Source: Pardosa pseudoannulata | Lineage: Eukaryota > Arthropoda > Arachnida > Araneae > Lycosidae | Assembly: GCA_032207245.1 (NCBI GenBank) | Contig: CM063506.1 | Span: 15,132,033 to 15,196,032, forward strand | DNA length: 64,000 nucleotides | Reading direction: 5' to 3' | Shown: positions 32,001-45,685 of the stretch, one piece after another | Position numbering within the stretch: the first letter of the stretch is position 1 | Layout: each line of letters opens with the position of its first letter | Notes under the pieces: generated by a model | What the model was told of the DNA's origin: nothing | The model's input: the letters and a program-made list of their open reading frames with translations, nothing else | Database searches by the model: none | Position numbers and translations under genes: made by a program

Positions 32001-35000
32001 TTGATTTTTTACTACAAAATGAATACATTATAAGTGCAGTACACAATTTCATTTATTATGAAAGCTGTTCTTAAAATGTCAGTATTATGTTGTTAATTTT
32101 TGATAACTTCATTCTTGATATTAGAGAAATAAATTCATAATTTATGGAACTACTTTACTTATACTTTAATTTAGATAATTTTATATGTACAGGGGGATTC
32201 ACCACTAGTGTGACAAACTTTCAGGAAGTGTAGGGGGCACAAAGATAATTCAGGTAGGTCCCGGTCTTATTAGCCCTTATTAGCAAAACAGTAGACCGTA
32301 TCGCTCCAAACCAAACCAAAGATAATTCAGAATCACACAGCAAGGGAGGATCAGAAATGTTTTAGTTATATGGAAGAAAATGTTGAATTATAGGTTACAT
32401 GAACAGCATTCTTGCTTCAAGTCAGCATTTGTGAATTGGTTTACTATGCTGTAAGATGAGAAGAAATCCAACAGTGCTAACAAAAGCTAACAGCGAGGGA
32501 TATGCAGAGTATATAAGTAGAATAAAGGTAAAAGTATTAAGAGTGAGGCAAAGGAAGTGATATTAAGAGTGACTTTGAATGTTCTTGCCATGGATCTTAT
32601 TATTGGAGACACCCATGCAGTGACATCATGGGCTGTCATGTGTCTAAAAGTTTTTCACTTCTGTCTGCCTTTATTTAAGTTTCCACATGTATATTTTGCA
32701 TATCATATCACATTATGCTTTGTAAAATTGTTCATTTACTTTTCATTTTACAGCATAATAAACTGGTTTGCAAATACTGACTTCCATTTGGATCACTGTT
32801 CATGCAACATCTCGTTCAGCATCCTCTTCTGCATAACAAACATTTTCCACACACTTGTCACATTGGTACTGAATCATCCTGTATATATAATGAAGAATTT
32901 GTAATATTTTAATTCATATTTGACCTCCTGTACATTATATTCATTCAATCGTCATTCAGCTTTCTTGTTTTTATCTTTGGAATAATATTACTTTCATTTT
33001 TAGAATGATATAATAATTAATATACTAAAAAGTTTGTCACATTGCCAGTCAGTGTCAAGAGTAAATAAAAGCTATAAACACCAAGTAATGATAAATACAT
33101 CCAAAGTAGCATAGTCTTGTCCATAAATTTATTTTAATTTACATATTTTATTTTAACCCTTTCGTGAGCCATTTATTTCTCACTCCACGTTTCCAAACTT
33201 TCAAAACAGAGCTGCTAATTTTATTCAATCGATCGAACAATTGATGACAGCACAAAACCGAAGTGGGAATCAGTCTTCCCTTCATTTCAATAACAAGACC
33301 AATATACTATAATGGGTTTTGCGCTTCCCACAGGTGTATTTTGTAAGATTTTGTAGGTGGGAAGTATTTTTCCCACAGCTCATGAAAGGGTTAATCCGTG
33401 ACAAATCATCTTACCTGACTGATGTAGTTCATGTGTGATGTCATTTTGAAGAATCCCTTCAATTTGGATCATCCTTACGAGAGAAAGTGTAACTCATATC
33501 CTTAAAACTAAAGTTTTATTGTTAAACTTTATATCCTAATAATTATTTTTACTCTTTTACTTTATTTGCAGATCAGTATTCTAAAAATAATTTGCATAGA
33601 CGATTTCCAAATCCTCTAGAAAATCAAGTTGATGAGATAGAACCAGTAACTAATAATATACTTGATGTGCGGTGGAGAAAGATACTGCTATTAATTATTG
33701 CTATTACTGTACATAATATTCCAGGTATGGATACTTATTTGTTTAAAAGATAGTTTCTCACAAATAATTTTCTTATAATTATTTTAATAATGATACTTAA
33801 AATCTTGGTTATTTTAATTGTTTTGGATTATTTTTGATTATCTGTGTTTCTTATGATCTGCTTTTGGTGTTAAATATACCAAATTAAGGACTTTAACAAT
33901 TTTCTTAATTCTTTTCAATATGAAATAAGTGATTGAAAAGTGAATTTAAATGCTTGAAACATTGAAACAACTCATTTTGTAATTCACATGCTTCAACCAA
34001 TTTTATTTTATACTATCATATAGCCCGTTATATGATGGGATCAGTAAAATTTTTAATTTTCCAGAATTGTAAAGTACCCTATGAGGCAGGTAAAAAAATG
34101 GTTTGTTTTTTGGCTGAGAATTATCATTCTACAAAAATAATCGATTAAAATTATCACATATGTACCTAATCTATTATTTAAGCCAAATATAAAAGAAAAT
34201 TATTTACGTAATATCTAAGTTCAGTGATAAAACGTATGGAAATCATGCAGAAGGTATTTAAATAATCTAAAATAAATGATTAAATGAGATAGTTAAAGGA
34301 ATGATGTCATAATGCTGGAAAAAATTGTTATTTTTACCTATTTATTATGTGATGAATTGATAAATTTAATAGCCTGCTCCTAAAATAGGGCTTGATATAA
34401 TGGAATTAAATGCTCGAAAAGGGGGACGAGGTGAATTTCAAACGTTTTAAATATGATAGTATTTTTCGCTGTGATACGATGCTTATTCATACCAATATAT
34501 TGTAGAATCTGATCTATAGTTTAGGAAAAAATAAGCTTTACTTGCTTTGAATTTTGCTAACCCTAAGTCATCAAAAATCCAATATGGATGCTCTATCCAT
34601 ACCACGTCCAACCGCTTCATAAATTCGAGGACAGATAGACAGATAACTTAGGCTATTATTACATTACAAGAAGAAAGTTTAAGTCATAAAAAGTTGAAAA
34701 AATAATAAACATTTATTTTAAAAATAATAAAACAATTTTGAAAATAATAAAACAACTTTAGGAATAAGAATTTAAAAGAAGAATCAGAAAATATTAAATT
34801 AATTAAACATTTAGAAAAATTTGGCTGAGTCAGGGGCAGAACCGTCAACCTGAGAAGTACGCTGATCAAATGGGCCGAATGTGCTAGGCCTACACTCAAT
34901 GAAGTAACTAATTAGAGTATATGAGGTCAAGTAAACACAGTCCAGTTTAAATATTACACTCCACCCTCGCTGTTCCCTCTTATTCTATACTAAATTCATA

Positions 35001-38000
35001 TCAAGAATGAATTTAGTATAGAATAATAGGGAGAATAAGACTTGAAATAATAGCATTAAACACTCGAAAAGGGGGGATGGGGTGGATTTCGAACTCGCTT
35101 TGAATTTTGCTAACCCTAACTCATAAAATATCCAATATGAATGCCTGTATCCATTCCAGGTACAACCGCTTCATAAATTCGCGGACAGACAACTTAGGCT
35201 ATTATTATATAGGGGATTATTGATGTTTACATCTTTTAGTAGCCACTTTGTGTCCAAACTTCAGTCTGGGTAGTTAAAGTTTGCCTGCAAATGAAGGTTA
35301 TATTTCTTACACAATTTAATTTAGTTTTGAGATTCAATTACATGTCAGTAATATAAACAATTTTTATTATAAAGCAAGTCATTTTCATAAAATGCTTAAC
35401 ACAATTTTTTAAAGATTGAATTTTTTCATAAAACTAAAAAATATAAACTAAAAGTTCTATATCTAGTGATATTTGCTAATTTGTCCTTGCATTCAATTAA
35501 CAGAAAAGTACTTATGTTTTTATGAGATTGTTTTAAGATAAAAAATTAAAATATTATGCATATGACATAAATCAAATATTAAATGCTTTTAAATTATCAA
35601 ATAGTCACACTGTTACTTATAGTAGTAAAATAGATGGGGGGGAGGTAAAAACAAAAGAGGAAAGAAAAAAAAATCAACCAAAAATGAGGTAAAAAAAAAG
35701 AAATTAAAAAGAAATACCTCATATAAAGAATAAATAAAGTAACTAAAGTAAGCTAAGTAAAAAAGCAGAAAAACTTATAAGATTTAAAAAAAAAAAAAAT
35801 TTAAATACTATCAGGAGAGTAAGTTACTTAAAAAGCTTTATTAGCTTTAGCATATTATTAAAAGAAAATATGTCATATGCTTTAAATCAAATTCATATGA
35901 TTTAAATCAAGATTTAAATCAATTTATTTTTAATTACATTGATTTAAATCAGTTTTTCTCAAGAAAATTTTTTAAAAGAATATTATCAGCCACAAGCAGA
36001 ATGAAAAAGTATTGCAAATTATTGACCTTTACAGACTTGTTTGGGCTATTTCTGTAGCATTAGCTTCTATTAAAACAATAATTGTACTATTAAAGTTGTA
36101 TATATTTGGAAAACATTAGAAATTAAATTTAAAGATGTTGTTTAATATTCTATGTGAATTATAAACAAGCATTGGAAGTGCCCCATTTCTTGGAGTGTAG
36201 TCAGTGAGCCCTCTTTTTGTAGAAAGAATCTAACTGATTTGGAAAGAAAAAACTCATTTTTATTGGCAAAGAAAAACTAACAACCACTCATTAGCTATCA
36301 TTCACTTAATCATGAAATTCCTAGGAAGGTTTAGATTATTTTTACAAATTCCCTTGTAGTGAAGCTGTGCTTAACCCTTTGTATTAAAACAACGTATGGG
36401 ACAGGTGATCGTACTGCTGTGCCTAAAATGAGCACCTTGTATCACACACGTTATGATTCTGTCTGGCCAAAAGTGAAAGCTCGTATCAGATATATTATTG
36501 TTTTTAGGCAAATAAGTTTTTGTTTCTGCATTATTGTTTGTTACAGTTGCAATATAAGAGCTGGTTGTTTATTCTTAGGTGTAATTTCAATAGAGTATTA
36601 TATTATATGCAATAAGTAATTAACTGTTGGTGCTTAAAAAAATCTTTAAAAAATCTAAAAATTTAACCTAATGGCAAAAAGGAAAATTGATACTAATAAC
36701 AGTGCTGGAAAGTGTCCTGATTACACCTTAGAAACTGAAACAAATACCGATTTGGATACATCTGAAGATAGCATTGTTGCTTGTCCTGTAAAAAAGCATG
36801 TGCAAAATTTAGTGATGAAACTGCTTCTGGTCATGACGCATGAGAAAAGCTTTCATCGAAAGTGGCACACACAATCGTCGCTCAATTCATAAGGCAAGAG
36901 GTTAATCAAAATTTAGATGTTTATTTGTGAAAAAGTCATTTTTTCTCCAGTGAAAATGTAAATGTTGAGCACTTGTACCAAGTGCTCCATAAATTATTGG
37001 CTTCAAAAGCATCATCTGCTAATATAGAAAAAACTTTTTCAACTTATGGATTAGTGCTGTATAAACTTTGCAATAGACTAGGAAATTACAAAAGAGCTAA
37101 ACGTATTTTCATTTTTAAATCTATTAGTACTGTCACAAAATAAAAAAAAATAGGTTGTAATGTTTTTACAAAACTCATTGTTATTGTTTGCTTCATTTTG
37201 TAATACATAATTCTGTTCAGTGGCTAAGGAGTAATTAAATTTATAATAACAATCAATCTTTGTTTATTTAAGTTTTAGGTAACTGAAAAATAAGTATTAA
37301 AACAATTTTAATTCTTTTCTACCAATTAATAAATTATTTATTTTTTAATTTTTTCAGGTACATAAAGTTTTTTTTTGTGTATGAGTTGATATTCTTTTTC
37401 AAACTAAAAGAAAGCAAAATTGAACTGAAAAACATATTAAATGATTATCATTTTGCTTTGTCTAGTGAAATTGTAACTTTTAGTATTTTTTTTATGTATT
37501 CAATAGATAAAAATTATGATTGAGATTTTGTATATAATAAATAGAGTTTATACTTTGCTTATATTTATAGCTAAAGTAAGTTAATTATGAACCTGAAGCC
37601 TTCTGTAGAATAAATATTAATCTCTGAATAGTAAATAATAAAAAATGACATGCAAAAAATTATGCAAAAGCGATTTACTGTGAAAAAACGAAATCAAAAG
37701 AAACAGAAATTACAAGGGATTTATTAATGTTTACATATAATAATGTGAAATTCTACATTTTTAAAATTTAAAATTTTATTTTATTTATTTATTTATTTAA
37801 AGTATTTTTTCTCTATTTCTCATTAAGAAATGTATTACTAAATGTGATTTACATATTATTTACAATGACTCCTAACAGTTTGATAATTGCTTTAGAGGGA
37901 CTTGCTGTTGGTGTTGGTTTTGGAGCTGTGGGCAAAACAAAATCAGCTACCTTTGAAAGTGCCCGGTAAGTAAATTTTATAGTTGTATTGTTTGTCACCC

Positions 38001-38371
38001 TGTAAAAACTTCCGTCGGGTACGACATACCAAAGTCTTTTTCATTTGGTTTGGAAGTTCGTTTTAATAACTGATCCGGTTATTTAATTTTTCAAAAATAT
38101 TCCTCTCATAAAAATATTTTTCTCATTTTTCTCTTATGATGTTGAAACAGAGAAAAATGGATTCAGATGTAAAATACCAAGCTCATGCTCAGTTCAACCT
38201 ATTCCTTTTTTACTTACCAGGTTAGCAGATATATTAAATAACTTTCCACAGGTATGTGGTGCCTTGCTCTCAAAACCTTAATACTTCTAATTAGTTGATA
38301 TCTCTGTCCTGCCAACAGAATCATGCTTGTGATGTGATGTCCTGAGGTCAGAGTACAGCAGATTGTCAAAT

Positions 38372-38435
<64 letters not shown>

Positions 38436-38674
38436 CCATCTTCAATATTATTAGTATTATTAATTAGGACAGGCTGAAAAGTTTTGTTTACATTCTTACT
38501 GGCCACCTAAGCATAGAATCTAATTGCATTTACATTATAATTTTCATTTGAGCTATCAATTGAATTATTTCCAATGTTACTAATATTACTAACAATTTGG
38601 TTTTTTTTTTTTTTTTTGCCTAAATCTTTGATTGATTTTAATTTCTTATTTCTTGCTTTAATAGCAAGTGGGTG

Positions 38675-38716
<42 letters not shown>

Positions 38717-41700
38717 TTATCTCCCATAGTTTTGATTTTTAACTTTAACTGCAGTTGTAAGTGAACCTTCAAGGTATTTTCCTACCATAGAAATATAACA
38801 TATTTTAGTAGAAAAAGATGCATTAAAAATTACAAAAAAATTACAAACAAAAGAATTTGATAAACAAAATTATTTTCTCTGCATTGCTGTTTGTCCTATT
38901 ATTGACTAATTTTTCCTGCTTTTCTCCCATGTAAATTGTCCAGCTGTTTGTATTGTGAATTGTATACTAAAAAAAGATATAGTTTGATATAATAAAATTG
39001 ATCACATAGGAACAGGTAATTTGAAAACCACCCCTGAAAAATTTCTCTTCCACAGCCAAGCTTGTTATAGTAGAATTAACTCTCCCTTTAGAGGTGAGGT
39101 ACTTGAAAAATATTAAAATTTGTTCATTAGATAATTAAAAACATGTTTAGTGTCTTTTAAGATGTTTAATTTGGTTAATGATAAGCATTTTCTAAAGCTC
39201 AGAAGAAGCAATCATAAATGTGTTTTTAATGTGACTGTCTTTAAACTTGTCTGAATAATGTAAAACATCTGGGATATCTCCCCACAAAATAAATAATAAA
39301 TAAATAAAATAAAATGAATTAAAATTAAAAATAAATCCTGAGTTTTTATGTTATTCGTGTATAGTTATTTTTAAGTATTTAAAGTACTAACGTTGCTTAA
39401 ACATATGTTATAAATTTGGCTGATATTTACTAGTAATTTAATGTATTAAAGATACATGTAATATACAAGGACATATAGAAATTCATTGTAATTAAATGTA
39501 TGTTTTGAGATTTGATTTTCTAAAATTTTTCATTTACTTACAGAAATTTAGCATTAGGCATTGGTATTCAAAATTTTCCTGAGGGTTTAGCAGTTAGTTT
39601 GCCTCTCCACAGTGCTGGAATGTCTAAATGGAGAAGTTTTTGGTAGGTTTTACATTTTGTTAAAAATTTTATTAACTTCTCTATCCACTATTTTACTTAT
39701 ATTAAAGCTGCATTTTTAGTTTAACATTGTTTTAAGAATTGAAGAAAACTTTCAAATGAGTTACAGTGTTGAAACTTTTTAAATTTTCATGTTTTTGGTT
39801 TTTGCATATGTGAATATAATTTTAATGCATGTTAAAATATTGATCTTTATCATTAATATAATGTACACAAAATTTTCGCTGCAAATGCATATGCATTATT
39901 AACTATTAAAAGAAAAGGGAAGAATTTAGTAATGTCATTGTAACTCGCTGAGCAGTTAGCGATGTTTCTGCTTCTGATTGTAAGTCATACCCTAGTCATT
40001 TGGATATGATTTCGCATGGGTCTCGTATAAGGAGTAGGTATGGAGGCGAAATAATCAGTCATAGATGATTTCAAACTTAACAACTTTCATTTATTTAACA
40101 AAAAGCATTTAAAGAAATATTAACGTGTATAAGTAAAGTCGTCCAGAGAGGAAATTACTCTAGACAACCTGCTCTCTTCGAAGTTCAGCCGGGAGTCTCT
40201 TCCCATTTCTTCTTTTCCAAACAGGAAACCTCGGTTTTAGGGGAGATCGCACAGTCATCAAAAAAGTCATAAAGTATATTGTTTTATGCTGATAGTTTTT
40301 GTTTCCCTGGCTTTATAGTTCATCTTTTTTTGTCTCTCTTGGCTCTCATTTGGCCTTTAATTTACAGATACTTTCACTGTTACCTGATTTTCTACTTATA
40401 CAGCTGCTTTGTGGAATATCATAATCTAATACATGATTTTTAATCATCCTGTATTAGTTTTAAAATATTTTAAAATAAGACCTACATACTTTCCTATTTA
40501 TTTAACACAACAATTGATGGCAGATTTGACATTTGTTTGTCTTTTGTATACAAGAGGCAGACCAATGTCAGATCATGAGTTTGATGTAAAATTCGTTTGC
40601 GAAAATGTTATTTTTTTTCACTAAACCTTTTTATTTTCTATCATTAGAACTTTTGATAAAATACTGTAAAATATTTTCTCTGTTTAGTTTTAAATAGGAG
40701 ATTCTGCATATTCTGCAACATTTGTCACTAACCAATGCATAATACTTACACACACATGTATATACTAAATATTGTGACAATCTATATGGTAGGATCAATG
40801 CAGCATTATTTATTATTATATTAATTTAGAACTATAAATGAAACTATTATTTCTGTAATATGAATATAACAAACATATTAAAATTTCGATAACTCCAAAA
40901 GACAACTATAATCTATACATTTTTTTTAATGTTAGCTAAATATCTAGAAATTTTACCTCAAAAACATGAGTAAGTAGAATAAGCTTGGAAATAGAAAAGA
41001 TATATTTAATAAGAGAAAACAGTTGTGCTGAAAGAAATACACACACACACACACACACTAAAATAAAATAAAAAGTACAAAAATTTCTAAATGTACATAC
41101 AGATTATAAAAGTAAAATTTATACATTTGTTCTATGCTATTATGTTTATTTTGGAAAAATATGCAGTAAAAATCCTGAAATCTGAAATTTTTAGCACTGA
41201 TTTGTAATTATTTTGTAAAATCCATTATGACTATTGATGATCCATAGAAATTAGGTGGTATGATTCTTTTCTATTATATAAATTGCATAGTAAAGTTCTT
41301 TTTAGCATATTTTTCACACAACTGTTGTTGGAGACATATACTTCTAAGTACTAATTACAAAATTGTTTCAAATTCAATAACAATTTCTTTTATGCCGGGC
41401 ATGAAATTTGATTTCTAAAGGAATAAATCTCCTGACTAAAGTTTTGCCTGCTGCTATTTTGCATTCATGAAAAATATGAATAATTTTAAATCTTTAAGAG
41501 GTGTAATAAAACAAAGTTTTGTTGACTAAACCCATAAAAAAATTAAAAATAATAACATATGTATTGAAAAAAAATTTAAATTAAGGTTGCCATCACGCTT
41601 TTAGTGGTTCTAGAAATTGTTACTACTAAAATGTCACAAGAAAATGTTTCTGTACTTTTATGTGTCATATATGTGTAGCACTTCTTTTATGCTTATCAAT

Positions 41701-44700
41701 CGTAACTCTATCAGGGTTATACGATTAATAGAAATTCTGAACAAATTGTTCATTATCTCAACTATTAGAGAGTTCCTGTGTGCAATCTTGAGTCTGTTAT
41801 AACAGTGAAAGCCTTTCTCTCACAAAACTATACTCAGTAGTAAAACAACACACAATATCAGAATTTAGAGCAAATAGAGGAATCTTGTTGAACACTTTAC
41901 ACTGTAAAACTTCCACAGCATCTGTTCCAATGCTAATAAAATACAACTTAAAAAAAAAAATGAAATTTACTTGCCAGCCTTTAACCCTTTTGTGGGCCGT
42001 CAGAAGGTTACTTCCCACCTACACGATCTTACAAAACACACCTGTAGGAAACGCAAAACCCATTCTAATATATTGGTCTTGTTATTGGAACGATGGGAAG
42101 ACTGATTCCCTTTTCGGTTTTGCTCTGTTATTTATTGTTCAATCGAATGAATACAATTAGCAGTTCTGATTTGAAAGTTTGAAAACGTGGAGTGAGAAAA
42201 AATGGCTCACAAAAGGGTTAAATAGTTGCCAATGGTGAACTGGTGAGTGGGAATTTTGCTATGTGGTTTTTTATTTAAATACAATTTTGCAAAAATTACA
42301 CAGTCTAAAGTTTTATACTCTCTTATTCTGTTTTGTTTTATTTAGTACAAATTTAAACTGATCCTAAGAACTGCAACACTTCTCTATCACAAAAATTGCT
42401 TGCGTTATTTAAATTGTAGCTTGCAGAAATTACATTTTTTCTTTTGTTGGGGAATCAGTTAAAATATTAAATACAGTAATTAAAAATGAAATCTGTTGCA
42501 ATGTCTCTTCTATGGTAAAAGTGGGAAGGGGATGGGATTAAGAACTTATTTTATTGGAAAATACAGTGTCTGTCCACTTTACTTTGAATACACCCCCCAG
42601 TTATAATCAAAAAACCCTCCCTCCACTTTTGATATAAAAGGGGCATTGAAACCAGATTTCAATCTTGAATTACTCTAATCTTGAATTTAATTAATCTATC
42701 CTTGAATAAAGGAGAAAAAAAATCTCAAAATTTTAAATTTAAATATCTCAGTAAGTTTTTGTCCGAGAAAAATTGTTAAGAGCAAGAAAAATTTATAAAA
42801 TTATAAAATATTTTGTATAGTTTTTGAATTCAAGTAAAGACATTTTATCAACATAAGTTTTAAAATAGATCACATACTATCCTTCAAAATTTTCTGCTGT
42901 ATAAGATTGTAAAATTAGTTGCAAGAAATCCTCAAATGCAAACTACACAGAAGTAGAACAATTTTTCCCATAGGTTATCATGAGCTAGACAAATCCAAAT
43001 GGTTGGTACTCAATCAACTAAATCACATTAGTGTAGTATTTGAACTTTGTAGTTTTGTCTGTATTTTCTGATGACCCTGTCCTTTTTATTGGCTACAAGA
43101 ACTTTTATTAAGCCAAGTTCTGTGTTCCTGCATACACATATCTCACTGCTTATAGCTTAATATTTCTTTCCTTTTTGCAATGCTTACTTTATCATTTTCA
43201 CTTATTGAATTTATTATTATTGTAGCTCTTGCTCAAAGAAAAAATATGCTACTGCAATGAATTTAAAACTTTCCAATAATGAGATAAAAATTAGAAATGA
43301 GGCTACAACTAGAGAATTTAAAAGTTGACAAGTTTTTAACTAGGCATTGGAAATCTAAACAGGTAGAATAAGTTTGGTTTGGTTTAGAGCAAAACCAATT
43401 TTTATAATACATTTTTCAAGTTAATGAGAATAGGACCTAGTACTTAAAGCTGATTTCGATTGAAAATAAACATGCATGTTAACAATGTGATTTAAACCTG
43501 TTACTCCGGTACCAAAAGGCAACACTCTACTCATTTGGTTAACATCCTGCTCCAAGAAGAATTAAAGAAAATGCCCAATAGTAAAAAGTCTCAGCAGACT
43601 GGTGGCATAATACTTGTCCTATTTTATAACATTATTTAGAGAAACAAACATTAGAATGAAGAAAAGTGATTATCAGTGTCAGAAGTTAAATTTTGCTTTC
43701 AAGCACAATTGCTAGGAAAATTGTAGTTAAAAATTTTGTTAGTCATTGACCTTTAGTCCATCATGTGTATAGCTTATTTGCCAGGATAGCTTATACAATG
43801 AACTTTCATTTTATTAGATCAATTTAACTTTGCAGTGTGTATGCCAGATGATCTTAGCTACCTCAAATTACGTAGATAGACAATAGGGAATATGTAATAA
43901 CTTGCAAATAGGTAATTTCTGAGAGGTGTAATCAAGCATTACATGTGTAAACAGTTTTCTTAATCAACTGAAAGAGATGCAAAAAGTACATTGTTAAAAA
44001 TATTCTTCAAGAGTACTGTTACAGAATAATTTTAAAAGTAATGCATTAAAAATATAAATAAAGAAAAATGGATTTCAATATTTGTTGAAAAGCTCTAGAT
44101 GACTGCTCTTCATGTCTATGACATCTTTCTGTTATTAAATAATCTGATGCTTTACTATTTTCCACAGTATGATACCTAAGTTTAGACAAATCTTTTTTGT
44201 TTGTAAACAATGTTTTACCTAGTCTACAGTTTTCACTTTGCAAAAGATTTGCAATAGCTTAAAAAGATTTTACAGAAAATCACTTTTCAATATTTTGTTT
44301 AACTTTTTATTTTGGTATAGCCAGTAATTTTGATTTGTAGCAGTGTCCTCTAAAATATTTTTTTCTATTGTCACACTTTAAGTTTTGATTTCTAGTTAAA
44401 AATTTTTAGTTTGAGTTCTTGAATTTTTTGTACCAAAATTTCTGTTAAAGTTTTTCTTTTCTTTTTAGGTTTGGACAACTAAGTGGGTTAGTGGAACCTA
44501 TATTTGGTTTAATAGGCTGCATTGCCATTACACTAGCCCAGCCCATTCTCCCATATGCCTTATCTTTTGCTGCTGGAGCTATGATATATGTTGTTGTGGA
44601 TGACATCATTCCAGAAGCCAGGCAACAGTATGTGACCATTTTCTTTTGATTTTCAGTATATTTATTTTTTCTGCTGAAGCTAGCATTATTTTCTATGAGA

Positions 44701-45024
44701 AGTGTTACTAATTTTCTTTACAATGACAGCATTTATTTGAAATAGATTAAATTATTTTAAAATTTTAAATGAAACCATAAAAAAAAGTTAAATGTAATTT
44801 TTATAGGTTACATCCTTTGTCCATAGGTAAGTTGACAATAATAATAATAGAATTATTAGCAATAGTGATTGTGATAATAATAATATCTTCCAAATTCTGA
44901 AAATCATTAAATTATTTACCATGTCCATTCAAATCACTTCACAGATCCTTAAATCTTTCAAAAGTCCTATTTTTGACTTGTAAAAGTACATTATACATTA
45001 GAAATAAAAGGCATTATGTCCATT

Positions 45025-45101
<77 letters not shown>

Positions 45102-45618
45102 CAAAATTATTTAACTTTAATATTTCCTTAAAAACCTCCTCTCTCTCATTCTAATTCCTTAAAATCTTATTCCCAGCCTCTAAATGTCTTTATCAAAGAA
45201 GAGATCTCGACTTAAAATTCTTTCGATCCATTTTCCAAAGCTTTCTATCCTATAGATATAAATTTTCTGTTTATTCAACACGTTTCCCAGCTGTCGCTGG
45301 CAAATGGCTCTGCATTTTTCTTGATCTTATACTTAAATTTGCTGAGTAAGTGGGAAAATTATTTCTGTCTTCGCTCTTGGGTGCACCTCTGTTTGAGCAG
45401 AGTGATTTTTGTATTTTTTCCTTTGTCTGTCATTGACTAGTAAAGATGTCTGTTTTAGCAGCTCTGAAATAAAGTTTTAATTAAATTTGTGCCATTCTCT
45501 TCAATGTAGCCAGACTGCATCGTTCATTATTACTGCTAGGCTTCTCCTTGCCCAGTAGCCCAGTCAAGTAAAGACAATAAGGTCTACATAATTATTGTGG
45601 CTAGAGAAAATAATTATT

Positions 45619-45685
<67 letters not shown>

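Larger units (their letters stand above)
37966..39543. other. SLC39A11: ZIP11 intron 6 with two TA tracts
   Basis: AT-rich intron containing a (CA)n(TA)n tract at 38372-38432 and a (TA)n tract at 38678-38713. No other feature is recognised. Confidence 0.8.

Noticed and set aside
32557..32904. 115-codon + frame in ZIP11 intron 4
   Set aside because: It lies inside the TA-flanked MITE, is hydrophobic and has no transposase motif.
39940..40060. tRNA-like sequence in ZIP11 intron 7
   Set aside because: Some box-like words are present but neither a cloverleaf nor both pol III boxes at proper spacing can be drawn.
45170..45560. Possible LTR with AATAAAG in ZIP11 intron 8
   Set aside because: Less AT-rich and with a polyadenylation signal, but no TG...CA borders, duplication or internal retroelement sequence could be found.
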